The translations under genes were made by a program, and so were the position numbers. 64,000 nt of DNA, taken from contig VCAZ01000054.1 in assembly GCA_005784505.1 (NCBI GenBank), positions 773,501 to 837,500 on the forward strand. Reading direction: 5' to 3'. This document shows, piece by piece, positions 36,201 through 41,381 of this stretch. The DNA is from Bagarius yarrelli. Taxonomy: Eukaryota > Chordata > Actinopteri > Siluriformes > Sisoridae. Every line of letters starts with the position of its first letter. Positions within the stretch are counted from its first letter, which is position 1. The notes beneath the pieces are model-generated. The model worked only from the letters and a program-made list of their open reading frames with translations, was not told where the DNA came from and searched no databases.

Positions 36201-38629
36201 GTGTCGTTTGTAGGCTGTTTTTGGTTAGATTGTGTGGAAAAAAAACAATGGACTTGGAACATGAACAACATTTGGATTGGACTGGCCTGATTTGGTCAGG
36301 GTTTTTTTTAAAAATATAACATTTACGCATTCCATCGCGTAATTATGCAACTAAGACTGAACAAATGATCAACATGTGCGAACATTCACCACAATATAAC
36401 CTCTGACGCTTCAAAGATTATTCCAGAGCAGAACAGCCAGATAGAGAAAAGTGATTGTTCTGGTTATTGTTGGCTGTTATGTGCATGGGTGGTAGAAATG
36501 TTCTGCAATTCATTGCAAATGAAAAAAAATTATATTCAACCTGGAAAAATGCAATAAAACATACAAAAAGTTGAATTTGGAATTCCATGTCAGAAGTTTT
36601 GTCTGGGTTTTCTGTTGTAAACACACCTAATGTCACAACAATATCACAGTCAACAGTAATCAGATTTGTCTTTATATAAGAAGTTCTAGTCATTCCAACC
36701 TGTTTTCAACGTGATGCCACTTTAAGTTTATTCTTTAAAATATCAAAAACTAGCAGGTGCTTGACTTCTGATTGGAGGATCAGGGTTCGATTCCCAGCAC
36801 CACCAATGGGCCCTTAACCCAGAATGGCTCAGTGGTATAAAAATAGAGATGAATGTAAGTCGCTCTGGATAAGGACGTCTGCCAAAATGCCGTAAATGTA
36901 AATGTTTTTTCACCTGTGCGTGTGCGGACCCGATTAATGTAGTGCAAAAAAATGCAGGTTAAATTAAGTAACTTAATTTTTATATATACACATCACTTTT
37001 ATGTTAATGAATTGAGTAACATTAACACAATTTGATTTTGTATATTTAACCTGACCTAATATTGTACTTTCAAAGCTCTAAATAAAATCCAACACAGAGC
37101 TCACTCCTTAAAGAACTGAACTGTTCTTTAATGACTGTTCATCTGAATGACGTATTTCCACTGAACTATTCGACAACACGTGTCAATGGTTTTAATATAA
37201 CACTGTAGCTAGCTGTAGCTATTCTCTAGCTATAGTGTTAAATTAAAACCTAGCTATTCTCTAGCTCCTATTAGCATAGGGTTACAGGTTTACGTTAATA
37301 TTACGTAAATCGATTATGTTCATTATATATCATTAGTGTAAGAAATTTGCTTAAGTTTACTGTAAACAATGAAATCTTGTTCAGAATTTAGGCAATATTA
37401 GTAATAAAGTTCTTCTTGTTTCTTAATATTTTTCTTAACTCTGTTTAACACATTCTTTTGAAAGTGTGTATGTGTTTTTTGTTTTTCCCATTTTTAGACA
37501 TTTGTCCAAACACCCACATAAACACTTTCTCCTCGAGCTATATTTTTTTTAGCCTTGTGCTTAGCGGGATCTCAGTTCCAGTAGGATCTTTCTGTCCTGT
37601 CTGTGTATATAAGTTTATCACTACTTACTCACATGTCTGTTGTGTTTTGCTTTAAAGGGGTATACAGACGTTAATGCATTATATCGATAAACGTCACTCA
37701 TACATGATCGACACATCACTTACTGTATGAGTGACAGATTGGGGGAAATCTAATTGGTTTGCAGGAATGTGGTGATTTTTCTTTATTATACTATATTTGT
37801 TTAGGATATGATGCATTTTCTCTATTGTAGCTGTACAATTTGTTCTAAAGATATAAAGTTGTGTGTTTCCTGGAATCTTCTAAGGTAACTGTAATGTACT
37901 ATTTGTCAGGTTCAGTAATTGGATGTCAGTCAGACTTGCAGACATTTTTATGATTAGTATCATGATTTGTGTACACATGACTTGAGCTTGCAAGACTTTG
38001 GCACAGACTTAGAACCATTTTTTTTGTATGATCTACGTATGATTACTAATCAGATTGTGTGTTTCCTTTCTTGGAAATAACATTAATGGAAACAAAAGAA
38101 ACATCAATTCTTTTGTCATGATGTTACCTGGAAAGGTGAATGTGCTGTGCCTTTAGCAAACTTTATAAAGCTTGTGGTCCAAATGTGTTTTTATAGAAGT
38201 AATTCTAGTGACCAGTAAAACAGTTCCCCTTGAAAAAACAACTTATTTTTAACTGTTCTGCAAATAATTAGGATTTGATTTGGAATGTCTGAGTTGGGGG
38301 AAAAAAAGTTAAATGTGAACTTTATAGCTCTCTAAAACTTTGCTGCTGTTTTGATTTAATTAGGCGCAATCTGGCAACCCCGACTCCACAGGCACAGTGT
38401 ACACGGATTTCTATTAAAGAAAAGGGTTTAATTTTTAAAAAGCTGTCTGTGTGTTTTACCTGCGCTGAGAGCTGATCCCTGAGCCCGGGGGTCCGGCGAC
38501 GCTTTGTTCTGAGCTCACATGCTGCAGCGTGAGACCTGGAAACGGATAAATGAAACCGGTACCAAAGGAAAGTCCGACTGAGGACATGAAGAAGAGACAC
38601 AGCGCGCTCCAGAACGCGCAGCTCGCCAT
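5946..38629 (-). CDS. col26a1: Collagen alpha-1(XXVI) chain (EMI domain-containing collagen), complete
   Basis: Secreted extracellular-matrix collagen. Fourteen exons joined at GT-AG sites give 1284 nt, 427 residues (human about 440): 38460-38629, 35987-36109, 35564-35667, 24503-24564, 23100-23226, 20153-20251, 19544-19678, 10657-10692, 10385-10437, 8766-8828, 7610-7645, 7463-7516, 7174-7258, 5946-6082. Order: signal peptide (about 1-23); TGFIYPF motif; cysteine-rich EMI domain (about 58-137, with CRWPG and WRCCPGF); short helix; Gly-X-Y tract 1 (196-255, 20 triplets); non-collagenous insert (256-273); Gly-X-Y tract 2 (274-351, with Ala instead of Gly at 304); predicted coiled coil (about 357-380, QQLREALKILAERVLILEH); basic tail. 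The coiled-coil exon and the EMI cysteines match COL26A1 closely. The first ATG after a CpG-rich upstream region was taken as start. A further small exon in the 9-kb intron 7 cannot be excluded, but none is needed for the frame. Confidence 0.95.
6083..7173 (-). other. col26a1 intron 13
   Basis: 1.09 kb, AT-rich. The part near 6215-6370 resembles short teleost interspersed sequence, but I could not assign it. No exon seen. Confidence 0.6.
7174..7258 (-). CDS. col26a1: col26a1 exon 13: C-terminal coiled coil
   Basis: 85 bp encoding GEGVQQLREALKILAERV followed by LILEHMIGIH. This is near-identical to the human protein in this segment and is the strongest identifier of the gene. A role in chain trimerisation is inferred. 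Confidence 0.96.
7463..7516 (-). CDS. col26a1: col26a1 exon 12: end of Gly-X-Y tract 2
   Basis: 54-bp exon encoding GPMGAKGQKGEPGES, then LTD. Confidence 0.93.
7610..7645 (-). CDS. col26a1: col26a1 exon 11: Gly-X-Y tract 2
   Basis: 36-bp exon encoding GPPGFIGEQGLA between a tccag acceptor and a GCT/gtaagt donor. Confidence 0.93.
7646..8765 (-). other. col26a1 intron 10
   Basis: 1.1 kb holding one SINE of type C (7770-8052). The remainder is unremarkable AT-rich sequence. Confidence 0.65.
7770..8052 (+). repeat. tRNA-derived SINE (type C)
   Basis: Conserved body 'tctgtgtggagtttgcctg', 'gggtttactccgggttctcc', 'tcccacagtccaaaaacatg', then 'gggatagactccagcagatc' and a terminal gaatgaatga. Other copies are at 13046, 14498, 16590, 17668, 21895 and 40238. 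Confidence 0.8.
8766..8828 (-). CDS. col26a1: col26a1 exon 10: Gly-X-Y tract 2 with Ala interruption
   Basis: 63 bp, encoding APRGLPGRTGESGLKGDRGE and a final R. The first codon is GCT (Ala) where the repeat register calls for Gly. Confidence 0.92.
9500..9655 (-). repeat. tRNA-derived SINE (type A), inverted
   Basis: Reads on the minus strand as the type A head and body. On + the marks are 'gattaagggccttactcagg', 'gctgggaatcaaacctacaa' and 'ccatgagccaccacttcccc'. Confidence 0.75.
9824..9896 (-). tRNA. tRNA-Thr (anticodon AGT)-like sequence, probable pseudogene
   Basis: 73 bases on the minus strand fit a cloverleaf. The acceptor starts GGCACCG and ends CTGTGCC, the D arm is GGCTTAGTTGGG, the anticodon loop is CTAGTAA with AGT, and the T arm is CTGGGTTCAAATCTCAG. 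Apart from a few changes this matches vertebrate tRNA-Thr(AGT). Mismatches sit in the acceptor stem (pair 6) and at the loop end of the anticodon stem, and no T-run terminator follows within about 20 bases. It is therefore probably a retro-copied or decayed gene, or a SINE head. Confidence 0.65.
10385..10437 (-). CDS. col26a1: col26a1 exon 9: Gly-X-Y tract 2
   Basis: 53 bp, encoding GPPGPAGVPGLPGLPGQD, with donor GAT/gtaagt. Confidence 0.93.
10657..10692 (-). CDS. col26a1: col26a1 exon 8: Gly-X-Y tract 2 start
   Basis: 36-bp symmetrical collagen exon encoding RIGPPGPPGPS with split glycine codons. Confidence 0.92.
11075..11111 (+). repeat. (GT)n microsatellite
   Basis: Uninterrupted run of about 18 GT units. 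Confidence 0.95.
12985..13255. repeat. Local duplicated block, copy 1
   Basis: Near-identical to 14438-14698, from 'tttgtgattaaactgaaagc' through 'tttttggactgtgg', at an offset of 1453 bp. It includes about 60 bp of non-SINE flank, so it is a duplication and not two independent SINE insertions. Confidence 0.8.
13046..13310 (-). repeat. tRNA-derived SINE (type C), inverted
   Basis: Minus-strand copy with (CA)n inside. The + strand shows 'tcattcattcatcttctatt', 'ggaatctgctggagtctatc' and 'ctgtcacagggccacacaca'. The tRNA-like head is missing. Confidence 0.8.
14438..14698. repeat. Local duplicated block, copy 2
   Basis: See the copy at 12985. This copy has a shorter CA run and diverges after 14700, where it retains a tRNA-like SINE head. 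Confidence 0.8.
14498..14785 (-). repeat. tRNA-derived SINE (type C), inverted, with tRNA-like head
   Basis: Ends on + with 'gcccgggaatcgaacccgga' (B box on -) and 'ccacaaagccaccgtgct' (A box on -). The middle of the body (the part near the cgggtttactcc words) is deleted relative to the copy at 17668. Confidence 0.8.
15228..15390 (+). repeat. tRNA-derived SINE (type A), upstream member of a tandem pair
   Basis: 'gggaagtggtagctcatggt' head, 'gagggtttgattcccag' B box, and a tail ending 'gacgtctgccaaatgatgta'. Confidence 0.8.
15391..15572 (+). repeat. tRNA-derived SINE (type A), downstream member of a tandem pair
   Basis: Begins right after the previous copy ('ggggaagtgaggtaaggtaa'), with the B box 'ggggttcgattcccagcacc' and a complete L2-like tail ending 'tgctgtaaatttaaatg'. 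Confidence 0.8.
16590..16880 (-). repeat. tRNA-derived SINE (type C), inverted, diverged
   Basis: Same order of words as other type C copies ('cacagggatctgctggagcc', 'gcactgtgggaggaaaccg', 'gaccttcttgctgtgtggca') with many substitutions, so it is an older insertion. Confidence 0.75.
17668..17960 (+). repeat. tRNA-derived SINE (type C) with simple tail
   Basis: Body words identical to 7770-8052. Ends in a short ATGG-rich tail. Confidence 0.8.
18866..19206 (+). mobile_element. Mariner-type MITE (non-autonomous)
   Basis: The left end 'cagttggtactttgacttac' followed by 'gagtgtcccagctaac' and the right-hand 'gagcaccgtcacggaaccaa' resemble the 'acttacgag ... ggaacnaattaaac' ends of a widespread animal mariner MITE. 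The right terminus is eroded. The 87-residue open frame inside it is not recognisable as a transposase. Confidence 0.5.
19544..19678 (-). CDS. col26a1: col26a1 exon 7: Gly-X-Y tract 1 end and non-collagenous insert
   Basis: Nine triplets ending GQPGLP, then an 18-residue non-collagenous segment starting NSIPLRGDVFQVLN. The human protein has an insert at the same place. Contains an RGD tripeptide. Confidence 0.94.
19679..20152 (-). other. col26a1 intron 6
   Basis: 474 bp, AT-rich. Nothing recognised in it. Confidence 0.6.
20153..20251 (-). CDS. col26a1: col26a1 exon 6: Gly-X-Y tract 1, first part
   Basis: 99 bp, eleven uninterrupted Gly-X-Y triplets (for example GPPGPAGENGPPGRQ), with split glycine codons at both ends. 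Confidence 0.95.
20505..20605 (-). repeat. SINE type A fragment, inverted
   Basis: 'ggttaagggccttgctcaga' and 'gcagtggcggattggtggt' on +, with 'accatataagccacgg' at the end. The copy is internally rearranged. Confidence 0.55.
21895..22125 (-). repeat. tRNA-derived SINE (type C), inverted, internally deleted
   Basis: 'ggggtacaccctggacacac', 'tttttggactgtgggaggaa', 'ggggagaacatgcaaactcc' and 'accactaagccacagtgatg' appear in the expected minus-strand order. Confidence 0.78.
23100..23226 (-). CDS. col26a1: col26a1 exon 5: linker before collagen tract
   Basis: Begins IKLLQEAG and ends in a Pro/Glu/Thr-rich linker (ETPEPTPRGPPPFWQPG). This is the least conserved exon; it is placed by frame continuity and splice sites. 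Confidence 0.88.
23965..24085 (-). repeat. SINE type A, inverted, diverged
   Basis: 'gatcagttgaggcttaaggg', 'tttggtggtgctggtaattg' and 'agctttaccagtgag' on +. It lies inverted against the neighbour at 24119. Confidence 0.6.
24119..24312 (+). repeat. tRNA-derived SINE (type A), full length
   Basis: The best-preserved copy. It has head 'gggaagtggtggcttagtag', B box 'ggggttcgattgccagcacc', body 'gggcccctgagcaaggcctt', then an L2-like tail ending 'ccaccaaatgctgcaaatgt'. Confidence 0.88.
24503..24564 (-). CDS. col26a1: col26a1 exon 4: end of EMI domain and short helix
   Basis: Encodes CMNCTGYTQMNNRLINLENK, matching the CMNC(T) block of the family, with donor AAG/gtaaga. It is separated from exon 3 by an 11-kb intron. 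Confidence 0.92.
25815..26228. repeat. Degenerate 15-bp minisatellite (about 25 units)
   Basis: Units start GAGGTGA or GAGGTNAC at 15-bp steps with small indels (GAGGTGATCCAATCA, GAGGCAACACAACTA, GAGATGACATAAACA and so on). The approximate consensus is GAGGTGACATAACTG. Because the period is a multiple of three, the minus strand keeps an open frame with a VTS-containing five-residue repeat; no function is implied. Confidence 0.8.
27515..27585 (+). repeat. (CA)n microsatellite
   Basis: About 70 bp of CA with two TACA interruptions. Confidence 0.95.
28720..28735 (+). repeat. Poly(C) run
   Basis: Sixteen consecutive C. The length is the kind that is unreliable in assembly. Confidence 0.9.
29561..29948 (+). 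mobile_element. MITE with GGCCGCATTTACA terminal inverted repeats
   Basis: Left end GGCCGCATTTACAG, right end TGTAAATGCGGCC (inverted, 13 of 13 at the very ends). It is 388 bp without coding capacity. The internal part 'cacagatgggatatgat' and 'acatggattctgatattttt' recurs in the element at 42125. An 8-bp target duplication is not evident, so assignment to hAT is tentative. Confidence 0.7.
33176..33208 (+). repeat. (CA)n microsatellite
   Basis: Sixteen or so CA units in col26a1 intron 3. Confidence 0.93.
34391..34411 (+). repeat. Poly(T) run
   Basis: Twenty-one consecutive T. Confidence 0.93.
35564..35667 (-). CDS. col26a1: col26a1 exon 3: EMI domain, core
   Basis: Encodes YRALIRPAYKVAY followed by LEWRCCPGFLGSDC, the EMI hallmark. 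The donor TATAG/gtgggt was chosen over TATAGGTGG/gtaaga because only the first keeps the next exon in the ECMNC frame. Confidence 0.93.
35668..35986 (-). other. col26a1 intron 2
   Basis: 319 bp between the two main EMI exons. Nothing recognised apart from an A-tract near 35887-35902. Confidence 0.65.
35987..36109 (-). CDS. col26a1: col26a1 exon 2: EMI domain, first part
   Basis: Encodes NWCQYTVSKTVTCQVHNGTE and then GCRWPGHCSKVI, with EMI cysteines and an N-G-T sequon. Acceptor tgtcag, donor CAG/gtatga. Confidence 0.95.
36110..38459 (-). other. col26a1 intron 1
   Basis: 2.35 kb, AT-rich, with one SINE-A (36760-36905). A short imperfect duplication of 'ctagctattctctagct' lies near 37215-37270. 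Confidence 0.65.
36760..36905 (+). repeat. tRNA-derived SINE (type A), body truncated
   Basis: B box 'cagggttcgattcccagcac', then an intact tail 'gtaagtcgctctggataagg' ending 'gccgtaaatgtaaatg'. The 5' third is missing. Confidence 0.8.
38460..38629 (-). CDS. col26a1: col26a1 exon 1: signal peptide and N-terminal linker
   Basis: ATG at 38627-38629. A hydrophobic leader (CAFWSALCLFFMSSVGLSF) is followed by TGFIYPFPG, as in COL26A1. Ends CGCAG/gtaaaa with a codon split after two bases. Confidence 0.93.
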
Positions 38630-39738
38630 CGCTCCGGTCCGACACAAAGCAGAGACGTTCAGTTCAGCTCAATGGCGCGGCGACGCGCAGCCACACATCC
38701 GCACCGGAGGAATAAGATCACCACAAAGGCTCTACAATGGTACAGCGGCGCTCTCACGCCAATGAGGAACTCGATCTATATCATGCAGATGACTACAACG
38801 TAATACCGGGGTAAAGATTTTCTCCCACCACCCCCACTTTCCTCAGCTCGAGCTCCTGAGTGGATTGAAATGTCTCAATTGAAATGCAGGGTTGGAGCGT
38901 GCGTAATGACGCACCGACATCAGCAGTAGAAGATAGAAAAGGGTACAAATAAGTGAACTTTAGAACCCCAAGAAGTCGTTAAAGGTTTTATTAAAATGAA
39001 TTTATGCAGAAGTTTAGAGAAAGGTTTTAGCATCAGATTAATTTGGCATTAAAAACATTTTTTTACAACAAAAGTTCCAAAGAGTCTTTCGGTATAATAA
39101 AATAATAGAGAGGTTTTACATGAGGTTTTCATATGATGAACCTTGTGGGCATCATTTTTCAAGTTTACAAGAAAAACCGAAGAGAATCATAAGCTTTTTT
39201 TGTTTTATTTTTATGTAATTCTTTGTCTTATAGTTACCAGTATGTTGTTAATTATTTTCAGAGAAGAGTGACATCAAGATTTCTAGATTTAATCTGTTAA
39301 AGAGTTTTTTTTAGGTTTTAATAGGAATCATTATCTATCCAATAACGTTTTAGGGGTTTTATTCTATCCATGTAAAACCTTTGTAAAGAGTTTTTCCAAA
39401 GAGAAAAAAAAATTGATTGAAATATAATTTTATCTAATCTTGCCATAAATAAAACGTGTTTTTTGTATGATGTTCACAAGTGTATATGCTGTGCATGCTC
39501 ACATCCGAGATCTTTTTGCAGCAGAAAACTTTTTCTCCACTCGTTCTCTCAGCTCTGAAGGTGCAGTTATTGACAGTTTCTTGAAGAAAGTCTTTTGTCA
39601 GAATGCTAGGCTTGCTGTGAGGCTTGCTGATGAGCTAATGATTTTGATCAGTTGTTCTAAAGAACAAAGGACTTCTCTGTAGCTGTTAGTGCTCTGAGCT
39701 GCACAGTTGGTCTGAATCTGAGCGTTAAAGTGAGGGTC

Positions 39739-39912
39739 TCCAGCCCTCCTACTCCAGGCCCCAACTCCAAACCACATCTAACACACTTGATTCCACTAAT
39801 CAAGCTCTTCTGGAGACAGTAATCAGGATCTAAAAGTGGATCGGATGTTTTAGATTAGTGTTGGAACTAAAGTCTGTGGGAAGCGCTTGAGGAAATGGAG
39901 AGCTGGAGGATC
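39739..39912. mobile_element. Palindromic MITE of teleost type
   Basis: The left arm 'ctccagccctcctactccag' is mirrored by the right arm 'agagctggaggatct'. The interior 'aacacacttgattccactaa' is characteristic of a common fish MITE with long, imperfect inverted arms. Confidence 0.6.
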
Positions 39913-40237
39913 TGTACACTGGAGTTTAAGTATAAACCTCTTATTAGAGATATTATCAATGCCGTATGCAAATATGTCTACATTTACGTCATACATCTTG
40001 TTTATTTTACGAGGACGAGATGTTGTTGTATTTTGCATTACTTTTATCGTGTCAGGAACTGCAGATGTAAATGATCAGGTCCAAATTCGAGCCTGGATCT
40101 ATGAGGGGTGGAGGGCCGGGCACACCTTATCATATGGCTGTCTCACCTATCTAAAGAAAATTTTTTGTTAAAATGTATGTTTCAGAGGAAGATAAAGTTT
40201 TTGTAGTTTATTATTGTAATTGTCGTATATGTATCTT

Positions 40238-40385
40238 CAGGGGCAGCACAGTGGCTTAAAGATTAGGAGGTCCCAGGTTCAATCCCCGGGCAGGGCTCTG
40301 TCTCTGTGGTGTTTGCATGTTCTCCCTGTGCTTGCGTGGGTTTTCTCCCACAGTCCAAAAACAGGTATGTTAGGATAAGTGAATG
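40238..40385 (+). repeat. tRNA-derived SINE (type C), 5' part
   Basis: tRNA-like head 'gggcagcacagtggctta' with B box 'caggttcaatccccgggcag', then 'gtttgcatgttctccctgtg'. The 3' part is absent. Confidence 0.75.
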
Positions 40386-40539
40386 TAAAGTACAGCTGTA
40401 ATCGCCATGAAAATAGCCTTGATGCTGGCATGTGGTTAAAATGTAAATAAATAAATATGTATCCAGATTTTCTTTCTTACATACGTTTTTTTCAATTAAG
40501 ATAACTAAACAAATACACAATAAAAGCTTTGATAACTGG

Positions 40540-40800
40540 GGGAGGGGGCTCAAATGGTTAAGGTGCTGAGTTGCTTATCTGATGTCCAGACAGACCTGGG
40601 TTTAAGCCCCACCACCGCCAGCTAGCCACCGTCGGGCTCCTGAGCAAGACCCTAAACCCTTCCTGATCGCTGGGGCGCTGCATCATAGCCGACCCTGTAC
40701 CCTGACCCCCAACCTACCAAGATGTGATATGCGAAGAAAAAGAAACAAATTTCACTCTGCTGTCAAAAAAGTATATGTGACAAAATAAGGCATTTACATT
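40540..40800 (+). repeat. tRNA-derived SINE (type B)
   Basis: Head 'ggctcaaatggttaaggtgc', B box 'ctgggtttaagccccaccac', body 'gggctcctgagcaagaccct', 'ccctgtaccctgacccccaa', ending 'gtatatgtgacaaaataagg'. The 3' half is shared with 1420-1530. Confidence 0.75.
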
Positions 40801-41166
40801 TACATATAGCTCCGATATGACGTCACTCAAGTACGTCATAAACTCTTCACTAACCAAAAACAGAATGGTTTACTGCACAATGTGATTATTTTTCCCCCAG
40901 AACAACAATCATCATCATCATCACGTGTTTTATTCCTTGAACTGTTTTTATTAATAAAAAAGTGACAGCATTTTAGTTTCATTCATCGTTACACTCGTAA
41001 TGAGTCGCTTTTTTAACGTCCACGTATTTAATTGGAAACGTCTGCTTATTTTTTTTTCAGTCTATTTAAATTAAGCAAATATAACACACTATATAATAAT
41101 ACTATGTAATAGAATAAAATACACAATACAAACAAAGTCGCTGTAAGGCTACTGCTCGGTGTCTCC

Positions 41167-41178
41167 TGCGCATGCGCA
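41167..41178. promoter_or_regulatory. srprb: NRF-1-type palindrome TGCGCATGCGCA upstream of srprb
   Basis: Perfect 12-bp palindrome that fits the NRF-1 consensus YGCGCAYGCGCR, 62 bp upstream of the srprb ATG and probably at or near the transcription start. A CACGTG E-box follows near 41201. Such sites are typical of TATA-less housekeeping promoters; use here is inferred. Confidence 0.7.
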
Positions 41179-41239
41179 CATCTGTTCTACGCTTTAGGTA
41201 CACGTGTGTCAGAAGCTGTTTTGTATCCGCTGAACCGCC

Positions 41240-41381
41240 ATGGAAGATAAACTGAACTTGGATTTGGAAGACTTTTCTTCGGAACCATTTTTGGACGAAC
41301 TCGTTAAGGAAATAACGGAAAATGACCCTTCGTTATTAATAGGGATTTTCGTCGCGATAGCTGTTGTTATCATTACAATAG
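41240..41381 (+). CDS. srprb: srprb exon 1: lumenal N-terminus and membrane anchor
   Basis: Strong Kozak context. Encodes MEDKLNLDLEDFSSEPFL and then the transmembrane helix; donor AATAG/gtaagc. Confidence 0.95.

Larger units (their letters stand above)
38630..41239. other. Head-to-head intergenic region between col26a1 and srprb
   Basis: 2.6 kb. It is CpG-rich just upstream of col26a1 (38640-38720). It also has a palindromic MITE (39739-39912), a type C SINE scrap (40238-40385), a type B SINE (40540-40800), a short ATC run (40907-40922) and the srprb proximal promoter with an NRF-1-type palindrome. No coding gene recognised. Confidence 0.7.

Noticed and set aside
38456..38647. A longer col26a1 N-terminus starting upstream of the ATG at 38629
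   Set aside because: The upstream initiator would be a TTG. The first ATG gives a proper signal peptide.
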